Assembly (NCBI GenBank): GCA_051453625.1
Contig: JBOZIK010000001.1
Coordinates: 241,183,433 to 241,217,419, forward strand
Direction: 5' to 3'
Source: Welwitschia mirabilis
Lineage: Eukaryota; Gnetophyta; Gnetopsida; Welwitschiales
Length of the DNA: 33,987 nt
The notes beneath the pieces are model-generated. The model was not told the origin of the DNA and did not search any database. It saw only the letters and a list, made by a program, of their open reading frames with translations. Below, in pieces: positions 1 through 10,949 of the stretch; positions within the stretch are counted from its first letter, which is position 1, and every line of letters starts with the position of its first letter. A program made the translations under genes and the position numbers.

Positions 1-1330
1 AAAGTATATTGGCATTACAGAAAATGAAGTTGCATTCTTACTAGAGGACTCGCTTATAGAAATGTATTCATAATTTCTAAAATTTTTTCTTTCATCACTT
101 TCTCATTTATTTTAAGTTCCTTCTACTCCTTTTAAGGTTCATTTAAATTTTGAACAACTTGAAATGAGATTATAAAAGATATTTTCTTTGGAAAGAAACT
201 TTTAATTATTATAAAATCACCAATAGCATAAACTTTTCTAGGATGCTCAAGACCTAGCACACGTGCAATGCAATCATCTCTTACAATTGATTTGCTACTT
301 AGCTCCTCTTTAATTACTTCATTTACTTTCTTCTATATTAAATGATGCAGAAGTCATTTAAACAATGTATGTTTAAAGTATTATAAATTAAGTAATTAAT
401 ACTTATAATAATTTCAATAGCTTTTAGTATAGCTATCGATCCATCTATCCTAATGTATTCTTTTTTTCGTACATTCACACAATCTATTGTTGCTGATAGA
501 TCACCTATCTCAGCTCTCTTTAGTAATGAGTATTTGTAACATTAAGAACAACACATTGGAAAAACATTTGTTCTTATTAACTTAATACTATATCACCATA
601 TCATCTTATATTTGTTCCACAGGTTTTCATCCACTCATATGATGTAAAACTTGTTGCCTCCTGCATCTTTTATTTCTTTGTGTTAATTCCAATTAACGTA
701 TAGCAAATTTAAATGTTAAGAAGATGTTTATAATTCTTTTAGAATGCATTCTATATTAAAACTCTTAAAATGCATCTTAAATACCTATCATTCAATTGAA
801 CTAAAGTATGCCACATCTCTTTCCATTGTTGTGGTCTAAACTCCTTAGGAACATGTGCAAGCCTATCTACGTTGTTATCATAAGCATTATAAAAATCCCT
901 TGCCACTTCATTTTTTCATTCATGCCATTATCTATTCATCTTCTTAAATACAAAGTTCTTGTTCTCTTTAGACACTTTAAATTTTTGCTATATGTTTGAC
1001 ATGTATTAACATGGGATGTAATAATCACAAGTTACGTGTGTATTAAATAACTATTGAATAATAACATATCTTCATCATCTCCCATAAATCATTTTTGAAA
1101 TTCTTAGCTAGTTCTCTCCAAATTTTATAATTTTTTGATGCAATTCTATTATTCCTTATTATTTTCCCTAAGTAGGATGATAAGTTTTCTTTGTTTGGAC
1201 CAACCACTTGACCTTTCTCATTCCATCATAGTTGTATTTTCTCATTAGGCCAAATCTTAGCTAGATCAAGGAATTTTGCTTTCCCTCTTTTTGTAAAATT
1301 GGAGTTAGCACCACCTTCTCCTCCACATTA
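1..1330 (-). pseudogene. CACTA transposon second gene, Transposase_24/TNPA-like remnant
   Basis: Not an open frame, but the minus strand gives three separated blocks typical of the plant Ptta/En/Spm (Transposase_24) family. Block 1 (about 1318-1080) reads ...KFLDLAKIWPNEKIQL, a stop, then NLSSYLGKIIRNNRIASKNY and KIWRELAKNFKNDLWE. Block 2 (about 930-790) includes RLAHVPKEFRPQQWKEMW. Block 3 (about 350-240) includes DDCIARVLGLEHPRKVYAIG. The order and spacing fit the family, whose members are thought to bind subterminal repeats and assist CACTA transposition. It lies downstream of the TNP2 gene on the same strand, the usual CACTA arrangement. Several stops and frame changes make it a pseudogene, and it runs off the left edge. 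It could instead be the distal end of a fused TNP2 gene. Confidence 0.7.
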
Positions 1331-2129
1331 TAAGATATCTAATTAATTAAAAAAAAGTAATTAAGTAATCACTCTTAAATATCTATCTATTATTACCTAT
1401 AATACTATCAGATATTATTTGCTCTTGTCATGAAAAATCGTTAACACTCACAATACTTGTAGAGTATGATCTATTTATGAGTAAATGATATTTAAAAATG
1501 AAACTTAATTTTGATACATTTACAAGCAAAATATAGTTTAAAAAATGCTTATTGATAAATCCTGTACTGTTAAAAGGTTCCATGTCCCCCCTTTTTCCTG
1601 TTTTTCTTATACCCGTAAGAAGGTTTTTATCTCTTAACGTACGTAAAGGAGATGTTTGTACTTAGAAGATACTTGAGAGAAAAATAAATCTATGTTAATA
1701 AGGTTATATTAATTATTAAAATTAAATCAATTAAAACTAGCATGTACTGATTATTTAAAAATATCAAGAACATGACAATGGTTTTTAAAATTTTCCAATA
1801 TAACTTGATTTGACAACTTATATTTTTAATTAAAACTTATATTTTCATAACTAAATTCTCTAAAGTAATGTAAAAATGAATACTATGATGTAAAAAAAAA
1901 AAAAAAGGGAAACAAAGCAACTTGCTCAACACACCTTTAGTAGATGAAAACAAAGACAACTAAGCACCACCTCTAAGGTCCTCCTTGCTTTCAATAGTAT
2001 AGCCATAAGTAGCATTCACCTAAATTAAAATCATAAAAAAAATAAATATAAAGTCTATACTAATTATTTAATACTCTAATTGTAAATAAATGTATACTCT
2101 CTTATAACATGCATACTGTGAACAATCTG
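1331..2129. other. CACTA interior between the two genes, no clear coding
   Basis: AT-rich sequence between the TNP2 and Transposase_24-like remnants. It contains a 15-base A run near 1892-1906. A short minus-strand stretch near 1960-2010 may be an upstream exon of the Transposase_24-like gene, but I cannot recognise it. Confidence 0.35.
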
Positions 2130-2249
2130 GAGCTTATAAATTTAAAGCGGTAATCATAGTGCCATTTGAATTTGTATGAGTCCACTTCATGTTTTCAACT
2201 TCAACATCATTCTCCTTATCAAGGAGTAACTATGATGTAAGGATGTCAA

Positions 2250-2801
2250 ATTATCTTCCCTATCCTATTCCACTTCAGAAAATTCTTCATTTTCACTCTC
2301 ATCATAAATATGTCTTAGATTAAATAATGCTACAATACTCCATGAAAGATCCTTAATGTCCCTTATGTAGAAGACTTGTGATGTCTCACCAGATAATATG
2401 AATGGTTCATCTTATTCGAAGTGAACCCTAAAGTATTTACTTGTGTTAATAAGCAAAAAACCATACTCATCATTGTTTATGTTATCTTATTGAAGAACAT
2501 GAAATCATTCACATTTGAAGACCACAACATTAAATATGGAACTATAATCTAATATAACTATATCTTCCAAGACATCATAATATTTTATATCATTACTTAG
2601 AGGATTGTTATCCTTTGCACTTGATACACATGAAGTAGTTGCAATTATAGAAACTTCGTTGTTTTTACATGTTAAATCTACATATCTCTCCTTTACATGA
2701 AAGCTATACCCATTGATCATGTATCCCTTGTACCTTTGTACATGTCTACTTGGAGGATGTGACAAGCATTTTGCTTCTTTTTCTTGTTCTTCATTAAGCA
2801 T
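2250..2801 (-). pseudogene. DUF4216 domain of the TNP2 transposase
   Basis: The first 98 codons (2801-2505) are open and contain the DUF4216 hallmarks: YKGYMINGYSFHVKERY, then NNPLSNDIKYYDVLEDIVIL and a terminal VVVFKCE. After a stop the family pattern resumes in another frame: DEYGFLLINTSKYFRVHF (about 2470-2415) and SGETSQVFYIRDIKDLSWSI (about 2395-2335), ending in an acidic tail. DUF4216 is the C-terminal module of plant TNP2-like proteins and its biochemical role is not established. A pyrimidine-rich TGATGTTTCAG just upstream (about 2826-2836, minus) could be a 3' splice site for this exon. Confidence 0.85.
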
Positions 2802-3059
2802 GCCTTTTTTCCATTATCTATAAATCTGAAACATCAAAAGATTTATATGTATACATATTTTAGACATCATATTGCGCATCCATTAGTAACCTTTTATAGA
2901 ATGTATTATATATTACATGTTCTTCAAACCAAGTATGCATTTGAAGCTGTGAAGACTTTATCATTCATGGAAAGCCTCTATGAATTTCTTGTCAATTTTG
3001 ACTATACACATATAAAACTAAGAATGTATACAAATAATAATAAAATAATGAAATTATAA

Positions 3060-4120
3060 TTAACTTACCTTACATATTATTCAATGCATTAGTTATTAAA
3101 AATAACATATCTATGTGGTTGTTCAATTTCTATTTCATTCAATAGAATTCTATCTACTGCACCTAGGAATCTTTCTTTTGGATGTATAGATGATTCACTA
3201 GAGTTATTGTTAAGAACTTCATTTTATTGTAATTGATTTACACATATATTGATATTTGTCATGTACTTAGTGCAAAAACTTAATGCTTCCTCTATAAGAA
3301 AAGCTTTTGAAATGCATCCCTCTATTTTATTCTTGTTTCTAACATACCCCTTTAAAACTTTCAAGAACCTACATGATAGACATGTTAAAACTTTACAATT
3401 AGTTCATAATTATTAACAAGCCTAATTTATGGTAAGAAAATAAGTATTCTTCTTACCTTTATATAGGATACATCCATCGATATTACATAGGATCACAAGT
3501 TCTAATCTCAATTATCAAATGAATAGATAAATTCATCATGATATTGAAGAGAGCTAGAGAAAATATTCTCTCAAGATTACAAAGTCTGATAGCAATTCTT
3601 GATTTTAAGTCTCCCAAAATTTTTTTATTAATTTTCTTATGACAAAGCTCCCTGAAGAATAGACACATTTGAATTACTAATGGACACATCTTAGATGGAA
3701 GCAAGTTATGCACAAAGAAATGGGGAGAATGAGTTGTCAAAGGATATGGTACTCATGACTCTTAAGCCCAAAAAGTCTATGTTCTTTTTATAGAATACAC
3801 CTATGAATATTTGATGCATACCCATCTATAATTTTCAACTCTAATAACATATTAAGAAAATAATTCTTTTCTTTTACTAACATTACAAAACTAGCAGGTG
3901 GAAGGAATTCCTTTTTACCATTGCTCATGATAATGGGTGAAAATTCATCTTTGATACCTAGCTCTTTCAGATCAAGTCATGCTTTAAAATTATAGTTTAA
4001 TTTTCCTTTAATATTCAACATGGTGCTTAGCAAGCTATCACAAACATTTTTGTGATTATGCATAACACCCAAATTGTGTCAAATGTCATGTTCTTATGTA
4101 CATGTTAGAAATGAAATAGG
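3060..4120 (-). pseudogene. DUF4218 and following region of the TNP2 transposase
   Basis: Minus-strand frames read HNLGVMHNHKNVCDSLL and TMLNIKGKLNYNFKA, then KKEFLPPASFVMLVKEKNYF, then GLKSHEYHIL, followed by an open stretch at 3740-3483 with CLFFRELCHKKINKK and LFNIMMNLSIHLIIE. These match the DUF4218 pattern in order. After a likely intron the frame continues at about 3370-3100 with RNKNKIEGCISKAFLIEEAL and SFCTKYM, the usual sequel in TNP2 proteins. At least three frame changes and several stops are present. Confidence 0.82.
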
Positions 4121-4549
4121 TATTAAATGAAATCATAAGAAAGAAAAAGAAATTATTATTAAACTATTTTATAAACTTTTGTTACCTTCCAATATGGAAG
4201 AGTGAATAGTATTGATATCTTTTTTCATCTGTTGCTATGCTCTTCCCTTATAATGCACAAATTGACTTTCTTGTATTTTTTGTATGACTTCTTAAATTCA
4301 CTAGTTGAAATGACCTTTAACTAGTTTTATTTCTTTCCATGTTTTGACATTTTGATCTTCTTTTGTTGATGTTTAGAAATGCACTTCCCCCAAGTAAAAT
4401 CAATGTTGTCAAGATAGAAATAATCTCTTCACTACTTAATGGCATGGGTTCTACTTATTCTTCTACTTTACCATTAAAAGGTCTCTTCATTCATCCATAC
4501 CTTTTTATTCAAGTAATCTTTTATGCCCTTGGTAGTAATGTTTCCTATT

Positions 4550-5250
4550 ATGAGGTACCCATAGAGAATTGGTCTTATAAGCACATATAAGACATACTAA
4601 TCTCCACTTCTTGCTCCATCTTGAAATGTTTTGATATGCTAGAAAATAATTTATCTTCTAAAGTAGCACTACTTTCATGGTAAAGAATTACTTTTTTAGT
4701 GTATTAAATGATTTTACCATCTCATATCATAGTAGCTTCAATTCTTCAATAAGAGGTCGAAGGTACACATAAATATCTTTTCCTAGTTTTTTAAGCCCAA
4801 GTATAAGTAAAGAAATTATTACATAAGATCTTTTGATGCATAGTCAAGGTGGTAAGTTATAGACAATAGTCATAACTAGCTAACTATTATAAGAAGTCGA
4901 AAGCATCCCAAAAGGATTAAATCCATCTGTTGCAATACCAAGTCTTACATGTCTAGGTTTGAGCTTACATTCATTGTATGATTCATTAATATTTTTGTAT
5001 AAGATAGAATCTACTTAATGTCATATTATGCCATGGTCTATTTGCCTTTTTGAATGTCATATCATATGTTCCACTATTGTGGGTGATGCATAAAGCCTTT
5101 GTAGCCTCGGAATTAATGAAAAGTATCATAATACTTTGGCAGGTAATCTTTGTCTGGCTTACTGTCCTTAGGATCTCTCTTTGATTTCCATCTACATGCA
5201 CCACACTGAGGACATTCATTTTTATTCTCATGCTTCTTTTAATATAATAC
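4550..5250 (-). pseudogene. Transposase_21 (TNP2 core) domain
   Basis: This is the catalytic-core region of the CACTA transposase family. On the minus strand I read VRLGIATDGFNPFGMLSTSY, then IVYNLPP, a stop, LCIKRSYVIISLLILGLKK, then GKDIYVYLRPLIEELKLL, then a degraded block ending NISRWSKKWRLVCLICAYKT. Each block has a recognisable counterpart in plant TNP2 proteins, including the Cys-x-x-Cys of the final block. The upstream part (5282-4986) is open but aligns only piecewise with the zinc-binding and linker region. Stops inside the core rule out activity. Confidence 0.85.
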
Positions 5251-5282
5251 ATAGTCATTAGGGCATGCATGTATTTTATCAT

Positions 5283-6030
5283 ATTTCATACCTAAGGAGT
5301 GAAGTGTCCTTTTCAATTGATTATAAGAACTTGAAATTGTATTACCTTCTGGACAAGAGTCATGCAAGAGATCAAACAACAGTGAAATTGTTTAATTTAA
5401 CCATCCACCCATTGATTTGATGGTAAGTAATTTGATAATCATAGAAAGCTTTGTATATTTCATCTAACCAAGGTACAATGGCTTCTTATCTTCTATGATT
5501 AACCTGTCATATTCTGCATTTTTTACATCACCACTGAAGTTATCAAAATTTGAGAAATCCATGGTGTTTTTTCCTTCATGTAAGTGCTCCCCATCATTAC
5601 AGAACATGAAGGCTGATCTCGGTATGGAAACAGGTCATCATGTATTTTATTTTTGCCATTACATTTGTCCCTCTGCTCTTTTAATACTTTCCCATACATA
5701 ATCCACTATATGTATGTATGATTCATTCCTTTGCATAAAAGATGCTCAAAAACTATATTTAATTATCGATAAAAAGTGTTGTAACATTTTACACATGGAT
5801 AAAGTATGCCTTGAGAACTAAAAGAATTGTTAATTGCAAAATCTATGAACTTCTTTACACCATTCTTACACTTCTTACATGTCCTGCACATATTAATATT
5901 AGACAAATTAGTACATAATATTTTTGAAGTTATAAGAATTAATTTAAATATAATTCGATATGTAATACCTATTCATAAACATCCAACTCTTGTTCCTCGC
6001 ATAGATGAATTTATTAGATGATGATGATGG
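5283..6030 (-). pseudogene. N-terminal transposase-associated domain of TNP2, copy A
   Basis: The minus strand reads CRTCKKCKNGVKKFIDFAIN followed by NNSFSSQGILYPCVKCYNT, the transposase-associated module that opens TNP2 proteins, with its Cys-Pro-Cys-x-x-Cys reading as YPCVKC. The remainder (about 5700-5290) aligns base by base with copy B at 7980-8400. In copy B this stretch is largely open and contains the family's acidic linker and a tyrosine-proline-x-cysteine turn. In copy A several indels break the frame, so copy A is the more damaged protein even though its upstream DNA looks younger. Confidence 0.75.
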
Positions 6031-6874
6031 ATATAATAATTCCATTAGATGTATCTTTATAATAGTCTCAACACAAGATAAATTATCATATAAGAACATC
6101 AATAATAGTGAGAATGCAGAATAAATGTTAGGTAGTCTAATACTAATATAGTGTTAAAGTACCTAACAATGGTAGTCTAATATATGACATGTTTGCCCAA
6201 TCGAAAGACCCCTTAAAAAAATATGATGATAGAATTCATTCTAGATATATAAAACCATCTATATAGTCTTGAACCTTAGGTATAAATCTTGTATTCATTC
6301 ATGTCCTTAAAACGCTTGTTATTTTCATATAATAATGTTTTACTTTTTTTGCATGCCAACATTGCATTTAGTCAATAAGTTTTTAGTTTTGAATGTCAAC
6401 ATAAACTTTAGTTACCATTCAATTGAATTCTTGTCATCCTTATGTTTTTCCTAAATGTGTAGCCCTAGTCCAAAGTTATTAATGTTTTACTTTTTTTTCA
6501 CATGCCAACACCAATTTAAATGGTAATGAAGTCCATTAACATTTGGTTGATATTTTAGATTAAGTTGCCACTTCTATTAATATCTTAAAATAAAAGGGAT
6601 CATGTTATATGTTACATCAAAGGGTAAGATATTATAAAAAGAGTATTGTTTTCTCACTTTTCTAGTTTATCCACGAATGTAAGGCACATAAACTACATTT
6701 CTGCAAAAAGTGAAGTGCTATTAGGCAATATTATGATTTTCAATGTTTTAAATGTTAAAGACATTTTAGGCTCCCAATACTATTATCTTATGATGTAACT
6801 ATAATACTAGAAGATCTCTGAGATGAACATATGGGAGAGGCATTCCATGTTGTAATGTGAAGACAAATTCATTT

Positions 6875-6905
6875 TTTCTCTCTCACTTGTGAAGTGAGAG
6901 AGAAA
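6875..6905. repeat. Perfect hairpin, 14-bp arms, 3-base loop
   Basis: The left arm TTTCTCTCTCACTT (6875-6888) is the exact reverse complement of AAGTGAGAGAGAAA (6892-6905), with loop GTG. It sits where copy A is shortened relative to copy B. Copy B has a decayed version near 9985-10010. It could be a deletion-associated fold-back or a subterminal or promoter element of the CACTA transposon. Confidence 0.8.
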
Positions 6906-7223
6906 GCGACACATAAAAGCGATAAATAAATAGAAGGGACACATAAGAGACTACAACGTCACTATTGCAGTAGAAGATTGTGAGTTTTGCAAGTACAATG
7001 CTCTAAAACACACTAACGGTAGACAACAACCATTTTTTCTGTTTTCTCAGGCGTGTTTTAGAAATTTCACAGAGTATCCTTCAACTCCAAAAGCAAAGAA
7101 AAACCCCTCAGCTTTAGTAGCTAAAACCATGTAAAAGAACTCTTAAAATCAGAGGAAAATGCTCAGAAGAAACAAAGAAAACAAACAAGATTCAAGAATC
7201 AAATAAAAAGCAAAACGTCAGGA

Positions 7224-7463
7224 ATGGTTGGTGCATCACACTCAAATAGGCAGGACATGCGTGGAGCTATCACGATGACCGACAAATGTGAGGGTAAGCT
7301 TAGAAAATGTGACGCAAATTACAAGCCATTAACGTCAGTTGTCCTTTCGGAAAATGTCACCATGATCTACAGATACTACACGTGCATCAGCTACGGAGGG
7401 ATGCAGGGCATGTTGAATAGCAAATTTGGTTGGAAAGCGAGTCTGCGATGGTGGACGCAATGA
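7224..7463 (+). other. Orphan 79-codon open frame inside copy A
   Basis: An ATG-to-TGA frame lies opposite in strand to the transposase. The 79-residue translation starts MVGASHSNRQDMRGAITMTD and matches no family I recognise. It is preceded by an A-rich purine leader (7150-7220) and, further up, by a pyrimidine tract ending CTCAG at about 7031-7050 that would serve as a splice acceptor. The interval is the most CpG-rich part of the window. In copy B the same frame stops at codon 10. It may be a fragment of a captured gene, or chance in an unusually GC-rich piece of the CACTA 5' region. No signal peptide or membrane segment is evident. Confidence 0.3.
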
Positions 7464-7726
7464 CAGCAAGCCTCAGACCATAGCTTTATTATTGTTATAA
7501 GATAAGTAACAGTAACTGACGATTGTACCAGCCATGCAAAATGCAAAACGATTGCAAATCTACCAAAATCAAAGTCTGTTAAGGGAGACAGGTCCTGAAA
7601 ATACAAATGAAGGAGGAAAAACAAGCTTAAGCACAAGTACTATCACAGCAATGAAGTGTTACCTTCACTAGAATCCTGTGAAAAGATTTGTAGTAATGAA
7701 TAACAATGCATGTAAAAATACGTAAA

Positions 7727-7826
7727 NNNNNNNNNNNNNNNNNNNNNNNNNNNNNNNNNNNNNNNNNNNNNNNNNNNNNNNNNNNNNNNNNNNNNNNNNN
7801 NNNNNNNNNNNNNNNNNNNNNNNNNN
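7727..7826. other. Assembly gap (100 N)
   Basis: Exactly 100 N, a conventional unknown-length gap, lying between tandem copies A and B. Unlike most gaps here, its flanks are not copies of each other. The A/B junction is therefore not directly sequenced. Confidence 0.95.
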
Positions 7827-7868
7827 ACACTTTATTAGTTAATATTTTGTCTAGTTTATTATCCTTTG

Positions 7869-8692
7869 AATTTTAGATGCACCACATTAAAGACATTAAT
7901 TTTTGTTCTTATGCTTCTTTCAATATAATATAAAGTCATTAGGGCATGCATGTGTTTTATTATATTTCATACCTAGAGAGTAAATTATCCTTTTCAATTG
8001 ATCATAAGAATTTGAAATTGTATTACTTTTGGAAAAGAGATATGCAAGAGATCAATCAATATTAAAAATGTTGAATGTAACCATCCACTGATTACTTTAA
8101 GCAATTTGATAATCATAGAAATCTTTGTATATTTTGTGCAACTAGGGTATAATGGATCCTTATCTTCTCTGATTAACCTATCGTATTCTGCATTTTCTAC
8201 ATCACCATTAAAGTTATCAAAATTTGAGAAATTCATGATGTTTTTTACTTTATATGATTGCTTCCCATCATTAAAGAACATAAAGGCTTCTTCTACCATA
8301 TAAACAAGATCATCTTGTATTATATTTTTGCCACTACATTTGTCCCTATGTTCTTCTAATGCTTCCCCATGTATAATCTGCCTTATGTATTTATGATTCA
8401 TGCCTTTACATAAAAGATGCTAAAAAATTATATTTGGTTGTTAATAACAAGTGTTACAACATTTCACGCATGGATAAAGCATGCCTTGAGAACTAAAAGA
8501 ATTGTTAATTGCAAAATCTATGAACTTCTTTACATCATTCTCATACTCCTTACATGTCTTGCACATATTAATATTAGACAAATAAGTACATAATATTTTT
8601 GAAGTTATAGCAATAACTTTAAGTATAATTGGATATGTAAAATATATGCATAAACATCCAGCCCTTGTCCCTTGCGTAGATGGATTTATCAT
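7869..8692 (-). pseudogene. N-terminal fragment of TNP2 transposase, copy B
   Basis: Two minus-strand open stretches cover the TNP2 N-terminus. The first (8692-8441) starts with an ATG and ends with ...NNSFSSQGMLYPCVKCCNT, the transposase-associated domain. The second (8401-7994) carries the acidic linker, with EEAFMFFNDGKQSYK and then DKDPLYPSCTKYTKIS, a conserved TNP2 turn before the core. A stop and short frame break separate them. The gene ends abruptly at about 7869, so the Transposase_21 core is missing and no functional enzyme is possible. Confidence 0.75.
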
Positions 8693-9548
8693 ATGATGAT
8701 GATGGATATAATGATGCCATTATATGTATTCCTATAATAGTCTTAACACAAGGTAAATTATTATAGAGAAACATCAACAATAGTGAGAATGTAGAATAAA
8801 TATTAGGTAGTCTAATACTAATATAGTGTTAAAGTACCTAATCATCATAGTCTAATATATGGCATGTTTATCTAATTAAAAGACCCCTTAACAAAATATG
8901 ATGGTATAATTCTTTCTAGATATATAAAACCATCTATATAGTCTTAAACTTTAGGTATAAATATCATTTTCATTCATGTCCTTAAAAAACTTGTTATTTT
9001 CATATAATAATGTTTTACTTTTTTTACATGCTAACATCACATTTAATCAACAAGTTTTTAATTTTGAACATAAACATAAACTTTGGCTACCATTCAATTA
9101 AATTCTTATCAACCTTATGTTATTCCTACATGTGTAATCCTAGTTCAGAGTTACTAATGTTTTACTTTTTTCCACATGCCAATACCAATATAAATGGTAA
9201 TTAAGTCCATTAACATTTGGTTGATATTTTAGATTAAGATGCCACTTCTATTAATGTCTTAAAACAAAAGGGGTCATGTTACATGTTATTTCAAAAGATT
9301 AAGATATTATAAAAGAGTATCATTTTCTCACTTTTCCAATTTATTCACAAATGTAAGGCACATAAACTACATTTCTACAAAAAGTGAAATGCTATTAGAC
9401 AATATTATGATTTTCAATGTTTCAAATCTTAAAGACATTTTAGGATTCCAATATTATTATCTAATGATGTAACTATAGTACTAGGAGATCTTTGAGATGA
9501 ACATATGAGAGAGGCATTCCATGTTATAATGTGAAGACAAATTCATAT

Positions 9549-9978
9549 TTCCTTTGTTATCAAGGAAATGCCAAAATTGGTGTGCATGATTTACAAGTAT
9601 TTTAGTTTCACACTTGATAATAAGATATCAAGATACCAATTAGAACAAATTGAATTTTGAACTAATAATTTCTAGAAAAACAATGCCTTGATTAAGCCAT
9701 AAAAGTAATCTTTGGTAAAAACTAACATATTATTTAATAAAAGGAATGTATTATTTAATAAAATACCTATTTCTTTTAATCTTACTAACTTTGTTGTAAG
9801 TTTTTTTGATTTTCTATGTTAATACACATTCAAAGATATTTGTTTCATAGTACCATAATTCTCAGTTTCAAAATGATCTATTATGAATGTAAGTTATTTC
9901 TGCTAGAAATAACTATGTAACACCCTTGAAAAGAAGGAATGATTGCCTTTGTTAAAGATAAAAAGTATAGTGTTTCAT
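9549..9978. other. Segment present only in copy B
   Basis: About 430 bases with no counterpart in copy A, bordered on both sides by a short TTCAT (9544-9548 and near 9975). It begins with a small inverted repeat, TTTCCTT...AAGGAAA. No coding is visible. Flanking TTCAT could be a target duplication, or a microhomology used when copy A lost the segment. I cannot decide between insertion and deletion. Confidence 0.45.
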
Positions 9979-10121
9979 AGTCAACTCATTTATGAAGTGA
10001 GAAAGAAAGTGATACATAAATAAACGTTTTTTGCTGTTCAAGTTAGCAAAACATTTGTAGAATCAGATCCTAAGAGACTACAACATTACTGTCATAGTAG
10101 AATATTCTAAGTTTTACAAGA

Positions 10122-10309
10122 ATAATGCTCTAAAATACACTAAATAGTATATAAGAACCATTTTTNNNNNNNNNNNNNNNNNNNNNNNNNNNNNNNNNNN
10201 NNNNNNNNNNNNNNNNNNNNNNNNNNNNNNNNNNNNNNNNNNNNNNNNNNNNNNNNNNNNNNNNNATAATGCTCTAAAATACACTAAATAGTACATAAGA
10301 ACCATTTTT
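10122..10309 (+). repeat. Duplicated flanks around a 100-N gap
   Basis: About 44 bases before the gap (10122-10165) recur after it (10266-10309) with one visible difference. The gap is 10166-10265. Likely an overlap left unmerged by the assembler. Confidence 0.85.
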
Positions 10310-10949
10310 CTATTTTCTCATGTGTGTTTTAGAAATTTTACAAAACAACCTTCAACTTTAAAAGTAAATAAAAATCCCTTTATTTTAGTAGCAAAAATAA
10401 TGTAAAACTCTTGAAATCAGATGAAAATGCTTAGAAGAAGCAAAGAACACAAACAAGATTCAAGAATCAAAGGAAAAGCAAAACATCAGGAATGGTTGGT
10501 GCATCACACTCATATAGGTAGGACATTTGTGGAGATATCACAATGACATATTCATGTAAGGGTGAGATTAGAAAATTTGATGCAAATGACATGCCATTAA
10601 TGTTAGTTGTCTTTTTGGAGAATATCAACCTGGTCTACAGACACTAGACATGAATCATCTACAGAGGGATCCAAGACATGTTGAATAGCAAGTTTGGTTA
10701 AAAATTGGGTCTATGATGGTGGACACAATGGCAACAAGCCTCATATCATAGCTTTATTATCGTTATAAGCTAAGTAATAATAACTAATATCTGTACCAGC
10801 CATGAAAAATGCAAAATGATCATAAATCTGTCAAAATGAAAGTCTATCAAGGGAGACTTATGTCCTTGCAAATACAAATAAAGTAGGTAAAACATCCATA
10901 TGTGTATTAATGTTTAGAATATGAAGACTTTAAGAAGATATTTAAGTAT

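Larger units (their letters stand above)
2130..6030 (-). pseudogene. TNP2-type CACTA transposase, decayed (copy A)
   Basis: The minus strand carries in order the parts of a plant TNP2 transposase: transposase-associated N-terminal domain (about 6030-5750), linker, Transposase_21 core (about 5250-4550), DUF4218 (about 4120-3060) and DUF4216 (about 2801-2250). TNP2 cuts and joins CACTA ends in the nucleus. Family identity rests on several conserved stretches, including VRLGIATDGFNPFGML (4910-4955), GKDIYVYLRPLIEEL (4750-4795), HNLGVMHNHKNVCDSLL (4035-4085) and the DUF4216 block. Stops and frameshifts occur in every domain and some breaks are probably introns, so no product is expected. The duplicate at 7869-8692 has an ATG at the aligned N-terminus; here that codon is lost, so the start is uncertain. 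Confidence 0.85.
5195..7640. repeat. Tandem direct duplication, copy A
   Basis: This segment aligns along its length with 7869-10893 in the same orientation. It covers the 5' part of the TNP2 gene and its upstream region. The match begins near 5200 (catctacatgcaccac versus agatgcaccac at 7873) and fades near 7620. Copy A lacks about 430 bases present in copy B at 9549-9978 and differs near 6905-6945. From roughly 6180 rightward, and most strongly from 6890 to 7560, copy A keeps CpG dinucleotides that read TpG or CpA in copy B. Confidence 0.85.
7869..10893. repeat. Tandem direct duplication, copy B
   Basis: Aligns with 5195-7640 (copy A). It holds the N-terminal transposase coding (7869-8692) and upstream DNA to about 10893, where similarity ends at an A-rich stretch (aaatacaaataaagtagg versus aaatacaaatgaaggagg in A). 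Copy B is fuller, with the extra 9549-9978 segment, but nearly devoid of CpG. A 100-N gap at 10166-10265 is flanked by duplicated sequence. Confidence 0.85.

Noticed and set aside
2784-3059. Plus-strand 91-codon open frame
   Set aside because: It lies antisense to the recognisable TNP2 coding and has no domain signal.
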